Source: JALZEG01 sp046263255 (GTDB lineage: Bacteria > Actinomycetota > CADDZG01 > WHSQ01). From it: a stretch of 20,660 bases of DNA. The notes below the pieces were generated by a model. It was not told the DNA's origin. It worked only from the letters and a program-made list of their open reading frames with translations, and did no database searches. The stretch is taken from assembly GCA_046263255.1 (NCBI GenBank), contig JBHELD010000046.1, positions 1 through 20,660 on the forward strand, in the 5' to 3' direction. Below are positions 1 through 5,908 of the stretch, one piece after another. The translations under genes were made by a program, and so were the position numbers. Position 1 is the first letter of the stretch, and each line of letters opens with the position of its first letter.

Positions 1-528
1 CACCGCGACCCACACGTTGCGCGTCCCCGCGTCGCGCGCCCACGCGCAGATGCCCGCGAGCGCGAAGGGATAGACGCCGCGGCCGCGCGCCTCCGGACGT
101 GTGAACGACTCGTACACGTACGCGTCGCCGCGCGGCGGGACCAGGTACGCGCGGAGCTCACGCGTCCACGCCGCCCCCGTCGTCACCCAGCTCGCGTGCA
201 GCAGCCGGCCGTGTGCCTCGACGAAGAAGCAATGGGTCGTCGGCGTGAGGCGACGACGGAACGTGACGGCGGAGTCGGTGCCGATCGCGCGCGCGTAGAG
301 GGCACCGTCGGCCGGCCCCGCCTCGCGGAAGGAGAGGTCATGGTCGTGGCGGAGGGGCGGGGCCGCCGCGCGCGCCGGGCGAACGAGCACGACCAGCTCC
401 TCGTCGGAGCGGAACCACTCGGCGGCGCGCGCCAGCGCCAGACCGATGACCTCCCGCGGCCCCCGGCCGGCGAGGCGCGTCGCGCCGCGGAGGACGCGGT
501 AGCGCAGGGCGGGACGCCGATCGGGCAC
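1..528 (-). CDS. GNAT-family N-acetyltransferase, partial (runs off left edge)
   Basis: Reading the minus strand from a GTG at 526-528 gives 176 codons open to the window edge. An in-frame TAG ten codons or fewer upstream (538-540) leaves this GTG as the only reasonable start. GC bias at third positions is strong. Near residues 137-155 lies a stretch reading YVYESFTRPEARGRGVYP; the R-G-x-G-V pattern following a beta strand is the acetyl-CoA pyrophosphate-binding motif A of GNAT enzymes. The first ~60 residues are basic and unrecognised. The gene begins 18 nt after the whiB stop, so it is probably cotranscribed with whiB. Only a weak ribosome-binding sequence is visible. The substrate cannot be predicted, and the C-terminal part of the domain is missing because the window ends. 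The GNAT assignment rests on this one motif. Confidence 0.6.
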   Translation of the reverse strand, partial: MPDRRPALRYRVLRGATRLAGRGPREVIGLALARAAEWFRSDEELVVLVRPARAAAPPLRHDHDLSFREAGPADGALYARAIGTDSAVTFRRRLTPTTHCFFVEAHGRLLHASWVTTGAAWTRELRAYLVPPRGDAYVYESFTRPEARGRGVYPFALAGICAWARDAGTRNVWVAV

Positions 529-546
529 GCGCGGACCCTAACGGGA

Positions 547-816
547 CTAGCTGGCGCGACCCCGCAGGCGGCTCTTGCGCTCGACCTCGGTCAGGCCCCC
601 CCAGATGCCGTACGGCTCCTTCGTCGCGAGCGCGTAGTCGAGGCATTCCTTCCGGACGGGACAGATCGCGCAGATCTCCTTCGCGCGCTCCTCACGAGCG
701 CGCCGCTCGACCGGTGTCTCGTTGTCGTCCATTCCGAAGAACAGGATCGACGGGTACGAGAGGCACGCGGCCCGGTCTCGCCACTCGGCGTCGAGGGCCG
801 GAAGGGAATTGTTCAT
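547..816 (-). CDS. whiB: WhiB-family iron-sulfur transcriptional regulator
   Basis: 89 residues, normal for the family. The four cluster-ligand cysteines are C18, C49, C52 and C58 (C-x2-C-x5-C for the last three). They are followed by the family signature GIWGG at residues 70-74 and a basic tail (RKSRLRGR) that in Wbl proteins contacts DNA. Wbl proteins bind a [4Fe-4S] cluster, usually act with the primary sigma factor, and are restricted to actinobacteria and their phages. The position beside a manB-type gene matches the conserved location of Streptomyces whiB / mycobacterial whiB2, which controls septation and sporulation; orthology is inferred from that context only. The ATG at 814-816 directly abuts a GGGAG sequence, so the start is not well supported by a normally spaced ribosome-binding site. 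Divergent from the phosphohexomutase across a 107-bp intergenic region. Confidence 0.95.
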   Translation of the reverse strand: MNNSLPALDAEWRDRAACLSYPSILFFGMDDNETPVERRAREERAKEICAICPVRKECLDYALATKEPYGIWGGLTEVERKSRLRGRAS

Positions 817-904
817 CTCCCGAAGATGGTTCCAGCCGCGGTCGCCGTCGTCAACGTTCTCGCGGGAGGACCTCCTCGCCGCGACCGCGTTGCGGCCGCC
901 GGGT

Positions 905-923
905 GCTCTTAGGATGCCTCCCC
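905..923 (+). promoter_or_regulatory. Possible -10 element for a leaderless phosphohexomutase mRNA
   Basis: TAGGAT at 910-915 matches the TAnnnT pattern of an actinobacterial -10 hexamer and ends 8 nt before the ATG at 924, which would place the transcription start at or next to the start codon. There is no convincing ribosome-binding site in front of this ATG. The nearest -35-like sequence (TTGCGG, 890-895) is too close at 14 nt, so the call is weak. Confidence 0.25.
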
Positions 924-2261
924 ATGTCGGTCGACCTGTCCGGGATCTTCAAGGCCTACGACGTCCGCGGCGTCTACCCGGGTCAGCTCGACGAGGCGGT
1001 GGCGCGCCGCATCGGCTCGGCGTTCGCCCGCTTCGCCGCGACCGGGCGGATCGTCCTGGGCCGCGACATGAGGGTCTCCTCCCCCGCGCTGGCGGGGGCG
1101 TTCGCGGAGGGCGTCACGGCCGCGGGGGCCGGCGTGGTGGACGTGGGCGAGGTCTCGACCGACGCGCTCTACTTCGCGTCGGGACGGATGGAGCTGCCCG
1201 GAGCGATGTTCACCGCGTCGCACAACCCCGGCCACTACAACGGCATCAAGCTCTGCCGGGCGGGGGCCGCTCCCATCGGCGCCGAGTCGGGGCTGCAGGA
1301 GATTCGCGCGCTGGCCGAGGCCGGCGCGCCGGGGGGCGCCGGCCCCGGCAACGTCTTCGAGAAGGACGTCCTCGGCGACTACGCGGCGCACTGCCGGGGC
1401 TTCGTCGACGCCTCGGTGCTGCGCCCGCTGCGCATCGCGGTCGACGCGGGCAACGGGATGGCCGGCAAGACGGTCCCGCTGGTGTTCGCAGCGCTCCCGT
1501 TCGAGGTGGTCCCGCTGTTCTTCGAGCTCGACGGAACCTTCCCGAACCACCCCGCGAACCCGATCGAGCCGGCGAACCTCGTGGATCTTCAGAAGCTCGT
1601 CCTCGACGAGGGCTGCGACGCGGGGATCGCCTTCGACGGCGACGCGGACCGGGTGTTCCTCGTGGACGAGACGGGCGCTCCCGTCTCCGGCTCAACGACG
1701 ACGGCGCTCGTCGCGGAGCGCCTCCTGCGCAAGCACCCCGGTGAGGCGGTCATCTACAACCTCATCTGCTCGTGGAGCGTGCCGGAGGTGATCGCGGAGA
1801 ACGGCGGGCGCCCCGTCCGCACGCGCGTCGGCCACTCGTTCATCAAGCAGGTGATGGCGGAGACGGGTGCGATCTTCGGCGGCGAGCACTCCGGCCACTA
1901 CTACTTTCGCGACAACTTTCGCGCGGATTCCGGGATGATCGCCGCGCTGCTCGCGCTCGAGGCGATGAGCGAATCGCGCGCGCCGCTCTCGCGCATGCTC
2001 GCGGCCTACCGGCGGTACGCCGCGTCGGGAGAGATCAACTCGGTCGTGGACGACCAGCAGGGGACGCTCGAGAGGCTGAAGGCCGCGTATGCCGGCGGCC
2101 GTCAGGACCTCAGCGACGGGCTCACGGTCGAGTTCGACGACTGGTGGTTCAACTGCCGCCCCTCGAACACCGAGCCGCTGCTGAGGCTGAACCTCGAGGC
2201 CCGCGATGCCGCGTCGATGGAGGTGAAGCGCGACGAGGTCCTCGCGCTGATCCGGGCATAG
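924..2261 (+). CDS. manB: Phosphomannomutase/phosphoglucomutase (alpha-D-phosphohexomutase family)
   Basis: 445 residues, typical of bacterial PMM/PGM, which interconverts hexose 1- and 6-phosphates (mannose-6-P to mannose-1-P for GDP-mannose, and glucose phosphates). All four active-site loops are intact: the phosphoserine loop TASHNP with Ser99, the Mg-binding loop DGDADR at 238-243, the sugar-binding loop GGEHSGHYYF around Glu321, and the phosphate-binding loop RPSNTEP at 412-418. The start at 924 is chosen because MSVDLSGIFKAYDVRG is the usual family N-terminus; the frame is open further upstream, but that extension would run across the divergent whiB promoter region and is not protein-like. 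Choosing between phosphomannomutase and phosphoglucomutase is not possible from sequence. The manB name follows the actinobacterial gene order. Likely role: precursors for mannosylated cell-envelope components. Confidence 0.93.
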   Translation: MSVDLSGIFKAYDVRGVYPGQLDEAVARRIGSAFARFAATGRIVLGRDMRVSSPALAGAFAEGVTAAGAGVVDVGEVSTDALYFASGRMELPGAMFTASHNPGHYNGIKLCRAGAAPIGAESGLQEIRALAEAGAPGGAGPGNVFEKDVLGDYAAHCRGFVDASVLRPLRIAVDAGNGMAGKTVPLVFAALPFEVVPLFFELDGTFPNHPANPIEPANLVDLQKLVLDEGCDAGIAFDGDADRVFLVDETGAPVSGSTTTALVAERLLRKHPGEAVIYNLICSWSVPEVIAENGGRPVRTRVGHSFIKQVMAETGAIFGGEHSGHYYFRDNFRADSGMIAALLALEAMSESRAPLSRMLAAYRRYAASGEINSVVDDQQGTLERLKAAYAGGRQDLSDGLTVEFDDWWFNCRPSNTEPLLRLNLEARDAASMEVKRDEVLALIRA

Positions 2262-2365
2262 CGCCCAACCCCGGACAAACCTCCAGCAAGACAGGCGGAT
2301 TTGAATTTTCTCCCATACCAGGCAAGGATGCGCCCTGAGCGGAGAGGAGTTGCCGAACCAACGAC

Positions 2366-2389
2366 GGCCGATCGCCGAGGCGATCGGCC
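2366..2389 (+). promoter_or_regulatory. Perfect hairpin in the leader of the LPFTG protein gene
   Basis: An 11-bp perfect inverted repeat (GGCCGATCGCC / GGCGATCGGCC) separated by 2 nt lies about 40 nt before the coding region. No T-tract follows, so it is not a standard intrinsic terminator. It could be a leader-RNA stem or a dyad operator. The rest of the 160-bp gap (2262-2421) shows no gene and no recognisable promoter. Confidence 0.45.
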
Positions 2390-2421
2390 ACGGAAGGAGA
2401 AAAGTCGAGCTGACATAGGAG

Positions 2422-3270
2422 GTGGGAGAGATAAACAAGCGCCTGACGGCGCCGGCAACCCTCATCCTCCTCGCTCTGATCGTCTCGGTCGTCCTGATCC
2501 CGGTCGCCGCTTCGGCGCACCACAAGGACGGCCACGACGCCGGCAAGACGACGGCGTCGAGCACCACACCCGTGGCAACCGCAGGAACCGGGGACCACGA
2601 CGGCGATGCCGATCTGAACCCGGTCACTACCATCGAGGACTCGCATGAGGCAGAGGTTGGGGTCGACGACAACCGGCACCCGTCGGGGAAGGACCGCTCG
2701 GCGGAGCCGGGCGGCTCGGGCAACCAGGGGAAGTCGGAGTCGGCTCCGGACGACAACGTCGGACCGATGCGAAACGAGTGCGGCGCGAGCCCCGCGAGCG
2801 ACCCTCGCGGCGGGTGCACCGACAAGCCCGGTGGTAGCGGAGGCATCGACCTGCACGACCAGGACGGCAACAACGGCTGCGGCAACGACGACGACTTCGA
2901 CGACGACAACAACGGCCACTGCGGCGGGAAGGTCAAGGGCGCACCCCCGGTGCAACCCACGTCTCCGCCGACGACTCCCCCGACGAACCCGCCGGGGAAG
3001 CCCGGGAACCCTCCGGGTCCCGGTGCCAAGCCGCCGATCGTCAAGCCTGCCGCGCCGGACAACCCGGGAGACGTGCCACAGGTAAAGAGACGACGGATCG
3101 TGAACGAGGAACCGCCGGTGCCGATCGACAAGAGGCAACCCGCACCGGCGGCGGCGCAACTGCCTTTCACGGGGGCTTCGGAGACGTTGCCCTTCGTGAT
3201 GTTCGGATTTGCCCTGCTGCTGCTCGGCGGGGGCATGCTGCAGTTCGTGTCGGTGAGGCCGACACTATGA
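2422..3270 (+). CDS. Secreted, LPFTG-anchored acidic surface protein of unknown function
   Basis: 282 residues counted from the GTG at 2422. An N-terminal basic/hydrophobic signal peptide ends in an ASA site, so the mature chain would begin HHKD. The middle is Gly/Asp/Asn-rich and contains HPSGKDRS and SGNQGKS motifs. It also has an acidic Cys-containing stretch (about residues 145-172, D-x-D-G-N-N type, possibly calcium-binding). A Pro-rich wall-spanning region (about 173-212) precedes LPFTG at 247-251, a hydrophobic segment and a short weakly basic tail: the layout of a sortase substrate. The start is uncertain: the GTG is part of the AGGAGGTG ribosome-binding sequence, whereas an ATA at 2431 sits 8 nt downstream of AGGAGG. 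A paralogue begins at 20349. No sortase is encoded in the window. The function is not recognised. Confidence 0.85.
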   Translation: MGEINKRLTAPATLILLALIVSVVLIPVAASAHHKDGHDAGKTTASSTTPVATAGTGDHDGDADLNPVTTIEDSHEAEVGVDDNRHPSGKDRSAEPGGSGNQGKSESAPDDNVGPMRNECGASPASDPRGGCTDKPGGSGGIDLHDQDGNNGCGNDDDFDDDNNGHCGGKVKGAPPVQPTSPPTTPPTNPPGKPGNPPGPGAKPPIVKPAAPDNPGDVPQVKRRRIVNEEPPVPIDKRQPAPAAAQLPFTGASETLPFVMFGFALLLLGGGMLQFVSVRPTL

Positions 3271-3467
3271 ACGACGGACCACGAGCGAACGATCCCGAAC
3301 CATCAGCAACTGGCGTCACAGCGGCTGGCGATCCTCTCGAGGATCGCGTCACAGCGGCTGGCGATCCTCTCGAGGATCGCGCCGGAGCGACTAGCGATCC
3401 TCTCGAGGATCGCGCCGGAGCGAAGCGACATCGGGGGCCGGGAGACCGGCCCCCTGTTTTTCGGTGA
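3267..3467 (+). CDS. Doubtful small ORF with 11-residue repeats
   Basis: A 66-codon frame starts at an ATG overlapping the stop of the LPFTG gene (ATGA), an arrangement that often indicates translational coupling. It encodes three 11-residue repeats of the type VTAAGDPLEDR because the underlying DNA repeats have a 33-bp period. Against it being a gene: it runs straight through a strong intrinsic terminator (3433-3461) and ends 6 nt after it; there is no separate ribosome-binding site; any frame through a 33-bp repeat is automatically periodic; and the protein is low-complexity. It is recorded because the ATGA overlap is real, but it is more probably a by-product of the non-coding repeat array. 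Confidence 0.2.
   Translation: MNDGPRANDPEPSATGVTAAGDPLEDRVTAAGDPLEDRAGATSDPLEDRAGAKRHRGPGDRPPVFR
3313..3429. repeat. 33-bp tandem repeat array with internal palindromes
   Basis: Copies at 3313-3345 and 3346-3378 are identical, 3379-3411 is a diverged copy that keeps the right half, and 3412-3429 is a partial fourth copy. Each of the three full copies carries the same inverted repeat, GCGATCCTC and GAGGATCGC around 2 nt (3328-3347, 3361-3380, 3394-3413). There are no unique spacers, so it is not a CRISPR array. The array lies between the LPFTG gene and its terminator and would be transcribed into the 3' end of that mRNA as three hairpins. As DNA, the dyads are spaced by about three helical turns. 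Confidence 0.9.
3433..3461 (+). terminator. Strong intrinsic (Rho-independent) terminator
   Basis: A 9-bp perfect GC stem (GGGGGCCGG, 3433-3441, pairing with CCGGCCCCC, 3446-3454) closes a GAGA tetraloop and is followed by TGTTTTT (3455-3461). It ends transcription from the LPFTG gene before the Trm112-sahH unit. Confidence 0.92.
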
Positions 3468-3509
3468 GAATCGCTTCCCCGACCACCCGCGTAGACCGGA
3501 GAAGGAGCG

Positions 3510-3719
3510 ATGGCGCTGGACGAGAAGCTGCTCGAGATCCTCGCCTGCCCCAACTGCCGCGGCGACCTCGAGTACCGGGAGAACGAAGACCTCCTCGTCT
3601 GCCGGGGGCAGTGTGGCTACCGGTATCCGATCCGCGACGGCATCCCGGTCCTGCTGGTCGACGAAGCCGAGAAGCCAGACGAGGATGCGCGCCACGGGGA
3701 AGGCGGCACGACCTCATGA
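3510..3719 (+). CDS. Trm112-like zinc-ribbon protein (UPF0434 type)
   Basis: 69 residues. The N-terminus MALDEKLLEILACPNCRG with C13-x2-C16, a second pair C31/C35, and YPIRDGIPVLL at about 39-49 are characteristic of bacterial Trm112-family proteins. In eukaryotes and archaea Trm112 is an obligate activator of several SAM-dependent methyltransferases; bacterial members are poorly characterised. A good ribosome-binding site (AAGGAG) lies 5 nt before the ATG. The stop TGA overlaps the next start (ATGA at 3716-3719), so the protein is translationally coupled to S-adenosylhomocysteinase, the enzyme that removes the product of methylation. The C-terminal ~18 residues are charged and look disordered. 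The actual partner methyltransferase is not known. Confidence 0.9.
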   Translation: MALDEKLLEILACPNCRGDLEYRENEDLLVCRGQCGYRYPIRDGIPVLLVDEAEKPDEDARHGEGGTTS

Positions 3720-5008
3720 CCGTCGACAACGACGTCCTGGACCTCTCGCTGGCGCCCGAGGGGCGCTTGCGCATCGAGTGGGCCGACCGTCAGATGCCGG
3801 TCCTCGAGCGGATCCGTGCGCGGTTCGAGAAGGAGAGGCCGCTGGAGGGTCTGGTCATAGCCGCGTGCCTCCACGTGACGACGGAGACCGCGAACCTGAT
3901 GCGGACGCTCGCTGCCGGCGGCGCGGACGTCGCGCTGTGCGCGTCGAACCCGCTGTCGACTCAGGACGCGACCGCGTCGGGGCTCGTCGTCGAGTACGGC
4001 GTCCCGACGTTCGCGATCCGGGGCGTGGACGAGTCCGGCTATTACGGCCACATCAAGGCGGTGCTCGACCGGCGCCCCGTCATCACCATGGACGACGGCG
4101 GCGACCTCGTGACGATGCTTCACCAGCAGCGGCCGGACCAGCTCCCGGAGATCATCGGCGGGACGGAGGAGACGACCACCGGCGTCATCAGGCTCCGCGC
4201 CATGGAGGCTAGCGGCGTCCTCGGGTACCCGATCGTCAGCGTGAACAGCGCGCTGACGAAGCACCTCTTCGACAACCGCTACGGGACGGGACAGTCGGCG
4301 ATCGACGGGATCATCCGCGCGACGAACGTCCTCTTCGCCGGGCGGACGGTCGTCGTCTGCGGGTACGGGATGTGCGGGCGCGGCGTAGCAGCGCGCGCGA
4401 AGGGCATGGGAGCCGACGTCGTCGTGACCGAGGTCGACCCCACCCGTGCGCTCGAGGCGGCGATGGACGGCTACCGCGTGCTGCCGGGCCGCGAGGCGGC
4501 GACTCAGGGCGACGTCTTCGTCACCGTCACGGGCAACAAGCACGTGCTGCGCGCGGACCACTTCGAGGTCATGAAGGACGGCGCGATCCTCGCCAACGCC
4601 GGGCACTTCGACATCGAGATCGACCTCGGCGCGCTGCGGGCGATGTCGTCGTCGCAGCGGATCGTGCGTCCCGAGGTCGAGGAGTTCTCTCTGAGCGCGG
4701 ACCGCCTCGGGACGTCCGAAGGCGACGGCGACCGGAAGATCTACGTCCTCTCGGACGGCCGCCTGGTGAACCTGGCGGCGGCCGAGGGGCATCCCGCATC
4801 CGTGATGGACATGTCGTTCGCGAACCAGGCTCTGTCGTGCGAATGGCTCGCCGCGAACGCAGCGACCCTGGAGAAGAAGGTGTACTCGGTGCCCGACGAG
4901 ATCGACAAGGAGGTCGCGCGCCTGAAGCTCGAGACGATGGGCGTCCGGATCGACGAGCTCACGGCGGAGCAGCGCGCGTACCTCGAGGGGTGGGAAGAAG
5001 GGACGTGA
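3716..5008 (+). CDS. ahcY: S-adenosylhomocysteinase (adenosylhomocysteine hydrolase)
   Basis: 430 residues, the shorter bacterial/archaeal type rather than the ~490-residue form of mycobacteria. It hydrolyses S-adenosylhomocysteine to adenosine and homocysteine using tightly bound NAD, in the cytosol. Visible landmarks: NPLSTQD near residue 80; GGTEETTTGV near 150; the catalytic-region NSALTKHLFDNRYGTGQ with Lys182 and Asp186; the NAD-binding GYGMCGRG at 216-223; and NAGHFDIEI with His297. The C-terminus (ASVMDMSFANQALS) is also family-typical, although the extreme tail is short. The ATG at 3716 is chosen because it gives the 4-nt overlap with the Trm112-like gene and the expected N-terminus; an open upstream extension is not used. 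Its stop codon lies inside the first copy of a 34-bp tandem repeat. Confidence 0.95.
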   Translation: MTVDNDVLDLSLAPEGRLRIEWADRQMPVLERIRARFEKERPLEGLVIAACLHVTTETANLMRTLAAGGADVALCASNPLSTQDATASGLVVEYGVPTFAIRGVDESGYYGHIKAVLDRRPVITMDDGGDLVTMLHQQRPDQLPEIIGGTEETTTGVIRLRAMEASGVLGYPIVSVNSALTKHLFDNRYGTGQSAIDGIIRATNVLFAGRTVVVCGYGMCGRGVAARAKGMGADVVVTEVDPTRALEAAMDGYRVLPGREAATQGDVFVTVTGNKHVLRADHFEVMKDGAILANAGHFDIEIDLGALRAMSSSQRIVRPEVEEFSLSADRLGTSEGDGDRKIYVLSDGRLVNLAAAEGHPASVMDMSFANQALSCEWLAANAATLEKKVYSVPDEIDKEVARLKLETMGVRIDELTAEQRAYLEGWEEGT

Positions 5009-5086
5009 GCATTCCGCACCTGGCGGAGCCAGAGGGACGTGAGCATTCCGCACCTGGCGGAGCCAGGGGGACGTGAGCATTCCGCA
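5001..5086. repeat. 34-bp tandem repeat overlapping the sahH stop codon
   Basis: The unit starting GGACGTGAGCATTCCGCAC occurs at 5001, 5035 and 5069 (period 34, about 2.5 copies). The first copy includes the final Thr codon and TGA of the adenosylhomocysteinase gene. Each complete unit contains a small hairpin, CTGGC-GGA-GCCAG. There is no T-run, so terminator function is doubtful. On the minus strand the repeats make long open frames; I treat these as artefacts. The 197-bp gap to the ComF gene otherwise holds only the short repeat at 5132. Confidence 0.9.
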
Positions 5087-5131
5087 CGCTCTTTTCGCCG
5101 TCGCTCCCGCCGTCCGGGAGAAACTCTCCGG

Positions 5132-5157
5132 GACCTATAGCGGCGACCTATAGCGGC
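5132..5157. repeat. Perfect 13-bp direct repeat upstream of the ComF gene
   Basis: GACCTATAGCGGC is repeated twice without a gap, about 50 nt before the comF-like start codon. CTATAG is AT-rich for this genome and palindromic, so the pair could be a duplicated binding site or a duplicated -10-like element. Confidence 0.7.
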
Positions 5158-5205
5158 CCCGGCGAACCCCGCGAACCTGTCACACCGCGCGCCTAGCGTG
5201 GCGGC

Positions 5206-5799
5206 ATGCTCGACCTCGTCATCCCGGACCGATGCACCTCCTGCGGCGCGCCCGGCGGCGCGCTGTGCCCCGCCTGCGCCCGCGAGCTCACGCCCTGCCC
5301 ACCGCTCGAAGCGCCGCCCCCGCTCCGCCGGCTGACCGCCGGCTCCCTGTACGAGGGCGCGGCGCGGTCTCTCGTGCTCGGGCTCAAGCTGCGACGGATG
5401 CGCGGCCACGCGGTCCCGCTCGCCGAGGCGGCGTGCCGCGCCGCCTGGCGCGACGGCGTCGCGGGAGACCTCGTCACGTGGGTGCCGTGCAGCAGAAGCG
5501 ATGCACGCGCCCGCGGCTACGACCACGCCCACGCCCTCGCCGTCGCCGTGGCAGCGCGCCTCGGCCTCCCGGTGGTGAGCCTGCTCGTGCCCAGGGGGAC
5601 CAGATCCGACCAGACGGCGCTCGGCGCGGCCCAGAGACGGGAGAACCTGAAGGGTGCCTTCGTGGCCCGTCGCGTGCACCGCCGGGTGGTCCTCGTGGAT
5701 GATGTCGTGACTACGGGAGCGACGATTTGCACCTGTGCGGACGCATTGGTCCGCGCGGGCGCCGTCGCGGTCGAGGGCTTGGCGGGCTGCCGGGCATGA
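5206..5799 (+). CDS. ComF-family phosphoribosyltransferase-like protein
   Basis: 197 residues. An N-terminal zinc-finger-like motif (C10-x2-C13 and C21-x2-C24) is followed by a type I phosphoribosyltransferase fold with the PRPP-binding loop VDDVVTTGAT at 164-173 (Asp165-Asp166) and an upstream RARGYDHAHALA segment typical of ComF. In naturally competent bacteria ComF helps handle incoming single-stranded DNA; in actinobacteria, where it commonly lies between the lpqB/mtrAB genes and secA, the role is unproven. The ATG at 5206 gives the expected N-terminus, but no clear ribosome-binding site precedes it. It is unlinked to other competence genes here, so its function should not be assumed to be DNA uptake. 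Confidence 0.85.
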   Translation: MLDLVIPDRCTSCGAPGGALCPACARELTPCPPLEAPPPLRRLTAGSLYEGAARSLVLGLKLRRMRGHAVPLAEAACRAAWRDGVAGDLVTWVPCSRSDARARGYDHAHALAVAVAARLGLPVVSLLVPRGTRSDQTALGAAQRRENLKGAFVARRVHRRVVLVDDVVTTGATICTCADALVRAGAVAVEGLAGCRA

Positions 5800-5853
5800 G
5801 CCAACGTGACTAGTAGGCAGTCTTGCTTAGGGCAAAGTGCATGGTCACCGTTC

Positions 5854-5859
5854 TACAAT
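5854..5859 (+). promoter_or_regulatory. Candidate -10 hexamer (TACAAT) upstream of the response regulator
   Basis: TACAAT is one mismatch from the consensus -10 and stands out in a GC-rich sequence. It ends 7 nt before an ATG at 5867, which would make transcription start at or next to that ATG. No good -35 lies 16-18 nt upstream. Confidence 0.4.
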
Positions 5860-5866
5860 CCGCTGG

Positions 5867-5908
5867 ATGACCAGTCGCAACTCCCGGACGGGAGGGGGAC
5901 CCCAGTGA
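5867..5908 (+). CDS. Possible 13-codon leaderless leader ORF
   Basis: The frame ATG ... TGA encodes MTSRNSRTGGGPQ. Its ATG falls at the position where transcription from the TACAAT element would begin, so translation could be leaderless. Its stop codon overlaps the GTG start of the response regulator (GTGA at 5905-5908), and the GGGAGGGGG ribosome-binding sequence of the regulator lies inside it. This geometry would couple the two translations. Nothing else shows it is translated, and 13-codon frames are common by chance. Confidence 0.3.
   Translation: MTSRNSRTGGGPQ

Noticed and set aside
1692..3236. A 514-codon minus-strand frame across manB and the LPFTG gene
   Set aside because: It spans the ends of two clear plus-strand genes and their intergenic region, and its composition is that of a GC-rich shadow.
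3313..3429. CRISPR array
   Set aside because: The units are contiguous with no unique spacers, there are only about 3.5 copies, and no cas gene is nearby.
4741..5679. A 312-codon minus-strand frame through the 34-bp repeats
   Set aside because: It overlaps the conserved sahH and ComF genes. The repetitive peptide arises from the tandem repeat, whose period is not a multiple of three.
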